In this document: piece after piece, positions 6,463 through 15,788 of the stretch
How the letters are laid out: each line of letters opens with the position of its first letter
Position numbering within the stretch: position 1 is the first letter of the stretch
Assembly: GCF_016583985.1 (NCBI RefSeq)
Contig: NZ_NRSD01000018.1
Location: 1-64,000, forward strand
Length of the DNA stretch: 64,000 nucleotides
Direction: 5' to 3'
Origin: Thiocapsa imhoffii
GTDB lineage: Bacteria > Pseudomonadota > Gammaproteobacteria > Chromatiales > Chromatiaceae
Notes under the pieces: model-generated
The model's input: the letters and a program-made list of their open reading frames with translations, nothing else
Databases searched by the model: none
What the model was told of the DNA's origin: nothing
Translations under genes and position numbers: made by a program

Positions 6463-9126
6463 ATGTATCGCGACAGGCCCCATCCGGTTCGACTTGCCGA
6501 CTACCGTCCACCAGAGTTCCTCATCGAGCGTGTCGACCTGACGTTCGAACTCGACGAGCAGGTCACAACTGTCCATGCTCTCCTTGAATTCTCCCGCAAC
6601 CCGGCGGCCACCCGTGGCGATGGGAGTTTGACGCTCGATGGTGAACAACTTGAGCTGATTGAGCTCAAACTTGCTGGACAGACCCTGACACCAGCGGAAT
6701 ATCAGCTTGAAGCGGAGGCATTGCGGATCCATCGCGTGCCCGATCGGTTTCAACTCGAGACGCAGGTGCGGATTCACCCCAATCGCAACACCGCTCTCGA
6801 AGGCCTCTATCAGTCCGGGCCGATGCTCTGTACTCAATGCGAGGCGGAGGGTTTTCGCAAGATCACCTTCTTCCTCGATCGCCCGGATGTGCTATCCCGA
6901 TTTCGTACGACACTGATCGCGGATCAGGACCGCTTCCCCGTTTTGCTCGCGAATGGCAATCTGGTGTCTGAGACACGGCTTCCCGCGGGACGTCACCAGG
7001 TCATTTGGGACGATCCCTTCCCCAAACCCTGCTACCTGTTTGCACTGATCGGTGGGGATCTGAGCGTCGTCGAGGATCAGTTTCGCACCTGCTCCGGTCG
7101 TGACATCGGGTTGCGGATCTTCGTCGAACCGCACAACCTCGATCGTTGTGGCCATGCGATGCAGGCGCTGAAGAAAGCGATGCGCTGGGACGAAGAGCGC
7201 TTTGGGCGGGAATACGATCTAGACCTGTACATGATCGTTGCGGTGAGTCACTTCAACATGGGGGCGATGGAAAACAAGGGGCTGAATGTTTTCAATGACA
7301 AATTCGTCCTCGCCAGCCCAGATACGGCGACAGATGAGGATTTTCAGGGGATCGAAAGTGTGATTGCCCACGAGTATTTCCATAATTGGACCGGCAATCG
7401 CATTACCTGCCGCGACTGGTTCCAGCTGAGTTTGAAAGAAGGATTCACGGTCTATCGAGACCAGGAGTTCTCAGCCGAAGTGGGCTCCCGCGATGTCCAG
7501 CGCATTGCCGACGCACGGTTTCTTCGTAACCATCAATTTCCCGAAGATGCCGGTCCGATGGCTCACCCGGTGCGCCCCGATAGCTACATTGAGATCAATA
7601 ATTTTTACACGCCGACGGTCTACAACAAGGGAGCTGAGTTAGTCCGGATGCAGGCCTGCCTGCTCGGCCCAGAGCTGTTCCGACGTGCAACCGATCGGTA
7701 TTTCGAGCGCCATGACGGCCAGGCCGTGACGACGGATGACTTCGTGCGCTGCATCGAGGAGGTCAGTGGACGTGATCTCGCACAGTTCCGGCGCTGGTAT
7801 GCTCAGGCAGGGACACCCTATCTCGATATCGAGGCCGATCATGATGCCACCCGGCACCTCTATCGACTGCGAATCCGGCAATGGACGCCACCCACTCCAG
7901 GCCAACCCGTCAAGGAACCGCTCCATCTGCCGTTTGCGCTGGGTCTGCTGGACGATCAGGGCCGCGAATGCCCTGTCCGCCTCGAGGGCGATGTCCAGGA
8001 TCAACCCGCTGGGACCCGTGTGCTCGAACTGCGCGAGCTTGAGACAGAGATCTGTGTGCTCGGTCTGCGGACGCGACCCGTGCCCTCGATGCTGCGTGGC
8101 TTCTCCGCGCCAGTGAAGCTGCGCTATGCCTTCACCAACGCCGACCTGATTCACCTCATGCGCTACGATCGCGATGGGTTCTGTCGCTGGGATGCGGCGC
8201 AGCGACTGCAGGAGCGGCTGCTATTGAGGTTGACACAGGATCCGACGACCCTAATCCCAGACGATGTCGTTGCGGCCTTCCGCGATGCCTTGCGCGATCC
8301 GGCGACGGATCCCGCCTTGATCGCTGAACTCCTCACCTTTCCCTCTGAGAGCTATCTTGCTGATCAACTTGATGTCGTCGACGTCGACGGGATCCACCGC
8401 GCGCACCGCCAGCTTGCGAGCCATCTCGGAACCCATTTGAACGATGATCTGATGGCCGCCTATGCGCACAATCAGGATCCAGCACCCACTGAAGTGACCC
8501 CAAGGGCGATCGGGCGGCGGCGTTTGAAGAACCGCGCCCTGGCCTTGCTGATGGCTGTGGATGGTGCCAAGGTCTTCAATCTCTGCCAGACGCAGTTCGA
8601 GACCGCGGACAATATGACCGACACCCTCGCGGCGCTGCGTTTGCTCGTTGACCACGGCGGAGCGGCCGGCGACGCGCCGCTGCAGCGGTTTTACGAGCGG
8701 TGGTCGCAGGTGCCATTGGTCATCGACAAATGGTTCAGCGTGCAGGCCTCGAGTTGCCGAGAGGGGACGGTGGAGCGGGTGCGAGGCCTCATGGCTCATC
8801 CTGATTTTTCCTTACGCAATCCTAATCGCGTGCGCAGCCTGATCGGTGCACTCTGTCACGCCAACTCGGTGCAGTTCCATGCCGCGGACGGTTCCGGCTA
8901 CCGGTTACTCAGCGACGTCGTGCTCGAACTGGATCCACTGAACCCGCAGATTGCCGCACGGTTGCTCAAGCCGATTCTGTCCTGGCGTCGCTATGATGCG
9001 GGACGGCAAGCACAAATGCGCCGCGAACTCGCGCGCGTTCTCGAAACCGGGGAACTCTCGGCCGATGTCTATGAGGTGGCATCCAAGGCCCTTGATACGG
9101 TTCCCGAGCAAGCTGAATCATCCTGA
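6463..9126 (+). CDS. pepN: Aminopeptidase N (M1 family)
   Basis: Zinc aminopeptidase that removes N-terminal residues from peptides in the cytoplasm. 887 aa (E. coli PepN is 870). The exopeptidase motif GAMEN is at 267-271, and the zinc site HEYFH is at 303-307 with the downstream Glu in LKEGFTVYRDQEFS, followed by the alpha-helical C-terminal domain. I chose ATG 6463 because AGGA lies 7 nt upstream and the product MYRDRPHPVRLADYRPP matches the family N-terminus. The gene stands alone and is followed by two hairpins. Confidence 0.95.
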   Translation: MYRDRPHPVRLADYRPPEFLIERVDLTFELDEQVTTVHALLEFSRNPAATRGDGSLTLDGEQLELIELKLAGQTLTPAEYQLEAEALRIHRVPDRFQLETQVRIHPNRNTALEGLYQSGPMLCTQCEAEGFRKITFFLDRPDVLSRFRTTLIADQDRFPVLLANGNLVSETRLPAGRHQVIWDDPFPKPCYLFALIGGDLSVVEDQFRTCSGRDIGLRIFVEPHNLDRCGHAMQALKKAMRWDEERFGREYDLDLYMIVAVSHFNMGAMENKGLNVFNDKFVLASPDTATDEDFQGIESVIAHEYFHNWTGNRITCRDWFQLSLKEGFTVYRDQEFSAEVGSRDVQRIADARFLRNHQFPEDAGPMAHPVRPDSYIEINNFYTPTVYNKGAELVRMQACLLGPELFRRATDRYFERHDGQAVTTDDFVRCIEEVSGRDLAQFRRWYAQAGTPYLDIEADHDATRHLYRLRIRQWTPPTPGQPVKEPLHLPFALGLLDDQGRECPVRLEGDVQDQPAGTRVLELRELETEICVLGLRTRPVPSMLRGFSAPVKLRYAFTNADLIHLMRYDRDGFCRWDAAQRLQERLLLRLTQDPTTLIPDDVVAAFRDALRDPATDPALIAELLTFPSESYLADQLDVVDVDGIHRAHRQLASHLGTHLNDDLMAAYAHNQDPAPTEVTPRAIGRRRLKNRALALLMAVDGAKVFNLCQTQFETADNMTDTLAALRLLVDHGGAAGDAPLQRFYERWSQVPLVIDKWFSVQASSCREGTVERVRGLMAHPDFSLRNPNRVRSLIGALCHANSVQFHAADGSGYRLLSDVVLELDPLNPQIAARLLKPILSWRRYDAGRQAQMRRELARVLETGELSADVYEVASKALDTVPEQAESS

Positions 9127-9127
9127 G

Positions 9128-9171
9128 AAAACGCAGCTACCAGCCGCGTTTTGGCGCGCCAAGATGGCGCG
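9128..9171 (+). terminator. Tandem hairpins after pepN
   Basis: First hairpin: AAAACGC (9128-9134) pairs with GCGTTTT (9146-9152), ending in four T. Second hairpin: CGCGCCA (9155-9161), loop AGA, TGGCGCG (9165-9171). The first resembles a weak intrinsic terminator; the second lacks a T-run and may help stop polymerase or protect the mRNA end. Confidence 0.6.
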
Positions 9172-9299
9172 TCGACTGATCATCGGGCCACCACCTGGGC
9201 GCTGGAAAACGAGATTAGGAATTGCTGGGGACAGGCGTTGGATCGGGTTGTGCGCTTGCGGTTGTGTCAGAATGTCAGATCGCCTCATTAGGGACAGTC

Positions 9300-10442
9300 A
9301 TGCTCGGAATCGTCGATCGTTACCTGCTGCTCGAAGCGACCAAGGTCCTGGTCGCGATCGTTGCGGTATTGATGATGATCGTCGCGAGTCTGCTCTTCTT
9401 GCGCACATTGGAAGAGGTGAACGCCGGGGCGTTGAGCGTGCATCTCGTGGTGCAATTTCTGGGTTACAAAGTGCTCGGCGATCTGGCGCGGATCCTGCCT
9501 CCGGCATTTTTCCTGGCCGTCCTCGTCACCTTGACCCGGCTCTCGAAGGACAGCGAACTGATCGCGATGGGAGCCTGTGGGATCGGTCCCGGTCGATTGT
9601 TACGAGGCCTGCTCGTGTTGGCGGTCCCGGTGGCTGTGGTGGCCGCTTGGCTGTCACTGGTTGTCCAACCCTGGGCCGCTGCGGGGGTGCTTGAGATTCG
9701 CTTCGAGCAGAATCAGCAAACCGCGCGGGTCGCGGGACTCCAAGCCGGCCGCTTCTATCTCGATCAAGGCGGTCAAGTGGTGCTCTATATCGGCGAGATG
9801 GACCGTCAACAATCACTTGGAGATGTCTTCATTCTGGACCGACGCGATGAGGTTGCTCGGCTCGTCGTGAGTGACGGGGGACATCATCGGGTCGAGCCGG
9901 AAAGCGGCGATCATCTGGTTGTCCTCTCGCGAGGTCATCGGTTCGACGGAGTGCCGGGGTCGGCGGCCTTTTTGATCGGTGATTTCAATGAGTACTTCAT
10001 CCGCATTCGCGCTTCGCATGCCCCACTTGCGCACATGCACAAGCGATCCACCACGCCGAGTCTGGAGTTGCTGCGTTCGGACGACTTGGCCGATCGCGCC
10101 GAACTCGAGGATCGACTTGCCATGCCCCTGGCGATCCTGGTCCTGACGATCATCGCCATCCCGTTGGTTTCGCTCTCGCCCCGTCAGCGCAGTTCGGCGC
10201 GCTTGACGCTTGCCTTCCTGGCCTATTTCAGTTTCTTCAATCTGCAGCGGCTGGCCGAAACCTGGCTGGCAACTGGTGTCACGCCGGTCTGGTTGACCAG
10301 CTTCTGGTATCAATTCGTCATTCTCGGCGTCGTCTATCTGGTGCTCTTGCCCGATAGCCTCTGGATGAAGCGAACACGCGCGGCTATCGCCGCGCGCGCT
10401 CCCCGCGCAACGCGAGCGCGGCGATCAGCACCGCGAGTGTGA
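9300..10442 (+). CDS. lptF: LPS export permease LptF
   Basis: Inner-membrane half-transporter that, with LptG and the LptB ATPase, lifts lipopolysaccharide into the Lpt bridge. 380 aa from ATG 9300 (MLGIVDRYLL). N-terminal helices (YLLLEATKVLVAIVAVLMMI), the LSKDSELIAMGACG coupling region, a periplasmic beta-jellyroll (about 120-260) and three C-terminal helices follow the YjgP/YjgQ plan. lptF usually precedes lptG; here no lptG follows. The Arg/Ala-rich tail overlaps the end of the convergent potI by 59 nt. Confidence 0.9.
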   Translation: MLGIVDRYLLLEATKVLVAIVAVLMMIVASLLFLRTLEEVNAGALSVHLVVQFLGYKVLGDLARILPPAFFLAVLVTLTRLSKDSELIAMGACGIGPGRLLRGLLVLAVPVAVVAAWLSLVVQPWAAAGVLEIRFEQNQQTARVAGLQAGRFYLDQGGQVVLYIGEMDRQQSLGDVFILDRRDEVARLVVSDGGHHRVEPESGDHLVVLSRGHRFDGVPGSAAFLIGDFNEYFIRIRASHAPLAHMHKRSTTPSLELLRSDDLADRAELEDRLAMPLAILVLTIIAIPLVSLSPRQRSSARLTLAFLAYFSFFNLQRLAETWLATGVTPVWLTSFWYQFVILGVVYLVLLPDSLWMKRTRAAIAARAPRATRARRSAPRV

Positions 10443-11187
10443 CGATCGCGACAATGATGGTCGCTAAGGCATTGATCTGCGGTGAGACACCCAGACGCAC
10501 ACTGGAGTAGATCACCATGGGCAAGGTGGTCGAACCAGGGCCGGCGACAAAACTGGCAATGACCAGGTCATCGAGCGAGAGCGTGAAGGCCAGCAGCCAG
10601 CCGGCAAGTAAGGCCGGTGCGATCAAGGGTAGGGTGATCCGCAGGTAGACCGTCAGTGGGCGCGCGCCCAGATCCATGGCGGCCTCCTCAAGAGAGCGGT
10701 CTAACTGCAGTAGGCGCGCCCTGACGATCACGGCAACATAGGCCATGCTGAAGGTGATGTGGGCGATGGTGATGGTCGTGAAGCCGCGCCCATCCGGCCA
10801 ACCGATGCCCTGCTGCATGGCCACGAAGAGGAGCAGGAGCGAAAGCCCGATGATCACATCGGGCATGACCAGTGGCGCGGTGATCAGGAGTTCGAAACCG
10901 GTCCGTCCACGGAAATGCCGATGACGCACCATGGCATTGGCGGCCAGCGTGCCAAGCACCACGGCAAAGGTCGCATTGGTGGCGGCGATTCGCACGCTCA
11001 GCCAGGCCGCATCGAGCAACTGTGTGTTGCGAAACAACTCCCCATACCATTTCGTTGAGAAACCACTCCAAACCGTTACCAGCCGCGACTCGTTGAAGGA
11101 GTAGAGGATCAACAGCAGGATCGGCACGTAGAGAAAGGCGTAACCAAACGCGAGGACGCTCAGCAGCGGCCAGCGTTGACGCTTCAT
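10384..11187 (-). CDS. potI: Putrescine/spermidine ABC transporter permease PotI
   Basis: 267-aa inner-membrane permease with six predicted helices and the EAA loop (EEAAMDLGARPLTVYLRITLP) that docks onto the PotG ATPase. The ending SLDDLVIASFVAGPGSTTLP is characteristic of PotC/PotI. Its ATG overlaps the potH stop (ATGA at 11187-11184), so the two permeases are translationally coupled. Last gene of potFGHI. Confidence 0.93.
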   Translation of the reverse strand: MKRQRWPLLSVLAFGYAFLYVPILLLILYSFNESRLVTVWSGFSTKWYGELFRNTQLLDAAWLSVRIAATNATFAVVLGTLAANAMVRHRHFRGRTGFELLITAPLVMPDVIIGLSLLLLFVAMQQGIGWPDGRGFTTITIAHITFSMAYVAVIVRARLLQLDRSLEEAAMDLGARPLTVYLRITLPLIAPALLAGWLLAFTLSLDDLVIASFVAGPGSTTLPMVIYSSVRLGVSPQINALATIIVAIVTLAVLIAALALRGERARR

Positions 11188-12104
11188 GGTCGGTTCTCCT
11201 CAAGCCGCTGTTGCAGTCGTTGCATCATCACGAAGGGCACGACGAGAATCCCCAACAGCACGATCGCGAGGGCCGAGGCAAGGGGCCAGTCGGTGTTGGA
11301 GAAAAATTCGGTCCACAACAACTTCCCCAGCATCAGACTCTCGGGTCCGCCAAGCAGGTCTGGGATGACGAATTCACCCACGACCGGGATGAAGACCAAC
11401 ATACTTCCGGCCAGGATACCTGGCAGCGACAGGGGCACGGTGATCCGGAAGAAGGCGCGTAGCGGACGACAGCCAAGGTCGGCGGCGGCCTCAAGCAAGA
11501 TCGGGTCGAGACGGGTCAGGTTGGCATAGAGTGGGAGGATCATGAAGGGCAGGTAGGAATAAACGACACCGATGTAGACGGCTGTTGGCGTATGGAGGAT
11601 GCTCAGCGGTGTTTCGATCAGGCCAAGCCACAAGAGCAGATCATTGAGGAGTCCGTTCGTCTGGAGGATTCCAATCCAGGCGTAGACGCGAATCAGAAAG
11701 GAGGTCCAGAAGGGCAGGATGATCAGCATCAAGAGAATGAGGCGCCAGCGTGAGGCGCTCGTCGCAATGGCGTAAGCCATGGGGTAGCCGAGCAGCAGGC
11801 AGAGCACCGTGGAGACGAAGGCCACCTGCAAGGAATGCCATAAGGCCCATGCGTACAGATCGTCTTCGAACACCAAGAGAAAGTTGCCGAGATTGATCTC
11901 GATTTGCAGCAGACCGCGGTCGAGCCAGTGCCATAACGCGGTGTAAGGCGGCTGCGCCAGCGTCGACTCGGCGAGACTGATGTGCAGCACGATCACGAAT
12001 GGCAGCAGGAAGAAGAGACCAAGCCAGACATAGGGCAAGCCGATATTGATCAAGCGACTGAGGCGCCGGTCACTTCGGGCTTGGTCCTGCATCGATCTGG
12101 ACAT
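11184..12104 (-). CDS. potH: Putrescine/spermidine ABC transporter permease PotH
   Basis: 306-aa partner permease of PotI. It has an N-terminal helix (YVWLGLFFLLPFVIVLHISLAE), a large first periplasmic loop, and the EAA loop LEAAADLGCRPLRAFFRITVP. I chose ATG 12104, preceded by GAGGTGG, rather than the longer frame to 12194, which would run back into potG. It lies 29 nt after potG. Confidence 0.92.
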   Translation of the reverse strand: MSRSMQDQARSDRRLSRLINIGLPYVWLGLFFLLPFVIVLHISLAESTLAQPPYTALWHWLDRGLLQIEINLGNFLLVFEDDLYAWALWHSLQVAFVSTVLCLLLGYPMAYAIATSASRWRLILLMLIILPFWTSFLIRVYAWIGILQTNGLLNDLLLWLGLIETPLSILHTPTAVYIGVVYSYLPFMILPLYANLTRLDPILLEAAADLGCRPLRAFFRITVPLSLPGILAGSMLVFIPVVGEFVIPDLLGGPESLMLGKLLWTEFFSNTDWPLASALAIVLLGILVVPFVMMQRLQQRLEENRP

Positions 12105-12133
12105 GTTGACTTCCACCTCACGAGCGGCCGGCT

Positions 12134-13270
12134 CTATTCGGTCAAGATCACGCCACTGCTGGGCGACCATTCGATAGCGACGGCCTGGTCCCAAGTGAGC
12201 GCCTGTTCTGTTCGCGGTTGCACATTGGTCAGCGTCATCTCCACCAGGGAGCCGTCGGCGACCCGGATCCGGTAGATGGACACGTCGCCGAGGTAGGCGA
12301 TGTCCTCGACGACGCCTTGTACCTGATTGACACCGTCTTCACGATAATCGGAGCAGATCCGCATTTTCTCAGGTCGAATGGCCACGGCAACCGATGCCCC
12401 GATCGCGAGTGGTTGGAAACTGCGCATCTGCAGCGGGCGACCGAGTTGCGTCTCGACCGTGACCAACTCACCCGCGCTCTCCACGACCTTGCCCTCGAAG
12501 AGGTTGACCGAACCGATGAACTCCGCCACGAACCGACAGGTCGGGAACTCATAGATCGCCGTTGGGGTATCGATCTGCATGATCTGTCCGGCGTCCATCA
12601 CGGCGATGCGGGTGGACATGGTCATCGCCTCTTCCTGATCATGCGTGACCGTCACAAAGGTGATGCCGAGACGTTCCTGCAAGTTGACCAACTCGAATTG
12701 TGTGTTCTCGCGCAGACGTTTATCGAGCGCGCCGAGCGGTTCGTCGAGCAACAAGAGTTTGGGATGCTTGGCTAGACTGCGTGCAAGCGCGACACGTTGA
12801 CGCTGCCCGCCGGAGAGTTGATCGGGACGACGTTTGCGCAATTCGCTGATCTTCAGCAGGTTGAGCATCTCCGCGACCCGCTCGGCACGCTCGCGACTCG
12901 GGAGACGCTCCTGTTGCAGTCCGAACGCAATGTTTTGCTCCACGCTCATGTGCGGAAACAAGGCATAGGACTGAAACATCATATTGACGGGGCGCGAATA
13001 GGCCGGCACCGCCGTGACATCGACCCCGTCGATGAAGATCCGCCCCGAACTGGGTGACTCCAACCCTGCGAGCAGCCGCAGCAGGGTTGATTTGCCGCAC
13101 CCCGAACTGCCTAAGAGGGAAAAGAATTCGCCCTGAAAAATGTTCAGACTGACGTCGTCGACTGCATAGACATCGCCAAATTTTTTGGTGACGCGGTCGA
13201 TGCGCAGATAGGGCGCCGCTTTGGGATCCTGCCAAGGCTCCAGGGAGCGACGCTCAGCAAGTGTGGCCAT
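12134..13270 (-). CDS. potG: Polyamine ABC transporter ATPase PotG
   Basis: 378 aa (E. coli PotG 377). Walker A GSSGCGKST, Q-loop MMFQSYALFPHM, signature LSGGQRQRVALARS, Walker B LLLLDEP and H-loop VTVTHDQEEA are all intact. A C-terminal TOBE-like regulatory domain follows from about residue 270. It powers polyamine uptake through PotH/PotI. ATG 13270 gives the family-sized product; the frame is open further upstream but would overlap potF. It follows potF by 40 nt. Confidence 0.94.
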   Translation of the reverse strand: MATLAERRSLEPWQDPKAAPYLRIDRVTKKFGDVYAVDDVSLNIFQGEFFSLLGSSGCGKSTLLRLLAGLESPSSGRIFIDGVDVTAVPAYSRPVNMMFQSYALFPHMSVEQNIAFGLQQERLPSRERAERVAEMLNLLKISELRKRRPDQLSGGQRQRVALARSLAKHPKLLLLDEPLGALDKRLRENTQFELVNLQERLGITFVTVTHDQEEAMTMSTRIAVMDAGQIMQIDTPTAIYEFPTCRFVAEFIGSVNLFEGKVVESAGELVTVETQLGRPLQMRSFQPLAIGASVAVAIRPEKMRICSDYREDGVNQVQGVVEDIAYLGDVSIYRIRVADGSLVEMTLTNVQPRTEQALTWDQAVAIEWSPSSGVILTE

Positions 13271-13310
13271 GGCCGCCTCGGTTGCGTGGGTGGGAGGTGA
13301 CCTGTCCGCG

Positions 13311-14414
13311 TCAGCGGTTGGCCTTGATCCGTGTCCAACGGCGGTTGAGTTCGCGGATGTCGCGATCACTGCGCTCGCTGGGCACGAAGAGTCGATCCAT
13401 GACTTCGGGCGGAGGGTAAATCGCACTGTCCTCACGCACCGCCGCATCGAGCAGGGCGGTCGCCTCGCGATTGGGATTGGCGTAGAAGACCTCGTTGGAA
13501 ATCGCCGCGATCACTGCAGGCTCGAGGATATAGTCGATGAATGCCTGAGCCGCGAGCGGGTTCGGGGCATCGGCCGGAATGGCCATGACATCCGTCCAGA
13601 AGGCGGCCCCCTCACGCGGGATATGATATTCGATGACCACGCCGCGGTTGGCTTCGGCGGCCCGCTCCCGGGCCTGGAGGACATCGCCCGAATAGCCCAT
13701 GGCGACGCACAGCCCGCCGTTGGCAAGATCACTGATGTATTGCGAGGAGTGAAAATAACGCACGGCAGGGCGGATCGACCGGATCAAGGCCTCGGCGGCA
13801 TCGAGGTCGCCGCGCTCGAGGCTATTGGGATCCTTGCCGAGATAGGCGAGGGCCGCGGAGAAGACCTCCGTGGAGTCATCGAGCAGGCTGATTCCACACT
13901 TGGAGAGTTGCAACGCCATCTCCGGATCAAAAATCAACCCCCAGGTATCGGTGTCCGCGTCCTCGCCGAGGATGGCATTAACCTGCTCACGGTTGATCCC
14001 GATCCCGGAGGTCCCCCACAGATAGGGCACAAGATGCGCGTTATCGGGATCGCTGAGGCTCAGGCGTGACATCACGTTGGGGTCGAGGCGCGCAAGTCCG
14101 GGTAGCGCGTCCTGGTCGAGCGGGCGATACATCCCCGCTCTCACTTGCCTGGCTGCGAAGGGATGCGCAGTCGGGAAGACGACGTCATAGCCGCTGCGAC
14201 CGGCGAACAATTTTGCCTCCAGAACCTCGTTCGCGTCATAGACATCGAGAATGGGGCGAATGCCGGTTGCCGCCTGGAATCCCGAGAGGGTGTCGGCGGC
14301 GAAATAGTCATTCCAGTTGTAGAGATGCACGGTCTCGTTGCTTTGCGACCAGACCGGGCCGGTCAGGGTCAGGGCGAGGACAACGGCGGCGAGGGTGTGG
14401 GACAAGACGTTCAT
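13311..14414 (-). CDS. potF: Periplasmic putrescine/polyamine-binding protein PotF
   Basis: 367-aa substrate-binding protein with a clear signal peptide (LAAVVLALTLTGPVWSQS). The mature domain opens with VHLYNWNDYFAADTL, the usual PotD/PotF start, and has WGTSGIGINREQV and a FWTDVMAIPADAPN stretch from the second lobe. It delivers polyamines to PotHI. First gene of the operon; its promoter must lie in 14415-14650, where no clear consensus was found. Confidence 0.93.
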   Translation of the reverse strand: MNVLSHTLAAVVLALTLTGPVWSQSNETVHLYNWNDYFAADTLSGFQAATGIRPILDVYDANEVLEAKLFAGRSGYDVVFPTAHPFAARQVRAGMYRPLDQDALPGLARLDPNVMSRLSLSDPDNAHLVPYLWGTSGIGINREQVNAILGEDADTDTWGLIFDPEMALQLSKCGISLLDDSTEVFSAALAYLGKDPNSLERGDLDAAEALIRSIRPAVRYFHSSQYISDLANGGLCVAMGYSGDVLQARERAAEANRGVVIEYHIPREGAAFWTDVMAIPADAPNPLAAQAFIDYILEPAVIAAISNEVFYANPNREATALLDAAVREDSAIYPPPEVMDRLFVPSERSDRDIRELNRRWTRIKANR

Positions 14415-14653
14415 ACAATCCCCGTCAGGTCAAGTTGTCACAGCGGTGAGCGTGACGCAGAGCCCACCGGCTGAAAACCGCCATGCTACTGCAAGTTCAT
14501 GATCGGGTCGCGCATTTTGGGGATTTGCGGGGAGCATGAGCCTGGCGTCGGACATGGCGCGGCCACGACCGCGGCGGCGGGGCTTGGACCGACGCGGGTC
14601 GGCTCCCACCTAGCTCAGATACCAGCACACTATCAGACCCCGAGGAACGGACC

Positions 14654-15691
14654 TTGAGCGCAGCGGACACCCTGGTTCCCAGCCCCACCTATCGCATTGG
14701 GACCGTGTCCCGCTTGACCGGGGTCCCGGCCGACACGCTGCGGGTTTGGGAACGCCGTTATGGCGTCGTCACCCCGATGCGCTCGGATGCTGGCACCCGC
14801 TTGTATGGTCCCGACGATGTCACCCGCCTGACGTTAATCAAACGTCTCGTTGATCGCGGGGATGCGATCAGCAGCGTCGCCAATCTGAGTCTCGACCAGC
14901 TGCGTGAGCGCGTCCGTGGCACTGATCTGACCAGCCCCCCGGAAACATGCGCACAACCCTGCCGGGTGCTCGTCATCGGGGCCACGCTTGCCAGTCGCCT
15001 GAAACGTGCCGCCGCCCAGCTGACTGGACTCGATTTTGTCGGTTTTCATGATTCATTCGACATGCTGCGCTCCTCCAGTCCCGTGAGCGCTGGACCCGAT
15101 GTCGTGGTTCTGGAATGCCCCTCCCTGCATGCTGATCAAGTGCGTCAGATCAGTGCGCAGATCGCCGAGACGGGGGCGGCACGTGCCATCCTGGTCTACA
15201 CCTATGCGAACCAAGCAGCACTCGCGCGCATCGATGCACGTCGGATCCTCGCAAAGCGGGCTCCGGTCGATCCGCGGGATCTCCAGCAATGGTGTTCTAA
15301 CCAGTTGATTCAGGTCAGCCAAGGGGCCTCCACATGCGGTGATCTTGACCTTTCCGCGCCACTTCCGGAACACCGGTTCAGCGATGCGGAACTGCTGCGG
15401 ATCGCCGCGGTATCGCCGAGTGTGCGCTGTGAATGTCCGCACCACCTGGTGGATCTGGTACTCTCCCTAAATGCATTCGAGCGCTACAGCGCGGAATGCG
15501 AAGACCGCAACAGCGACGACGCGGCCTTGCATGCCTATCTGCAGACCACCACCGCGCACGCCCGCGCGATGATGGAGACGGCGTTGGCGCGCGTGGTGGA
15601 TGCCGAGGGCATCAGCAGCGACCTACAGGCTGCCGCCGCCTGGGAGGCGCACCCAGCGGCTCAGTCGGGCGCGCAACCGCTGGACGACTGA
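14654..15691 (+). CDS. MerR-family transcriptional regulator with degenerate sensor domain
   Basis: 345 aa from TTG 14654, supported by GAGGAA 7 nt upstream. Residues about 12-80 form a MerR winged helix (YRIGTVSRLTGVPADTLRVW, then ERRYGVVTP and GTRLYGPDDVTRLTLIKRL). The rest has the layout of the LitR/CarH group: a helical linker and a Rossmann-like domain (RVLVIGATLASRL, PDVVVLECPS). The cobalamin-binding DxHxxG signature is absent, so a B12/light role cannot be claimed. It sits between potFGHI (divergent) and hisHF. Target genes are unknown; control of pot or hisHF is possible by position only. Confidence 0.75.
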   Translation: MSAADTLVPSPTYRIGTVSRLTGVPADTLRVWERRYGVVTPMRSDAGTRLYGPDDVTRLTLIKRLVDRGDAISSVANLSLDQLRERVRGTDLTSPPETCAQPCRVLVIGATLASRLKRAAAQLTGLDFVGFHDSFDMLRSSSPVSAGPDVVVLECPSLHADQVRQISAQIAETGAARAILVYTYANQAALARIDARRILAKRAPVDPRDLQQWCSNQLIQVSQGASTCGDLDLSAPLPEHRFSDAELLRIAAVSPSVRCECPHHLVDLVLSLNAFERYSAECEDRNSDDAALHAYLQTTTAHARAMMETALARVVDAEGISSDLQAAAAWEAHPAAQSGAQPLDD

Positions 15692-15788
15692 ACCTGTACC
15701 CGGTTGACGTTAAGATAGCGGATGGGGTGTGAGCAGGGGGGACCTCCACGACTCGCATCGAGTTAGGATCACAGTTGGAATCGGACGC

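Noticed and set aside
14654..15691. Calling the MerR-type gene a B12-dependent light sensor
   Set aside because: The cobalamin-binding DxHxxG signature is absent from its C-terminal domain.
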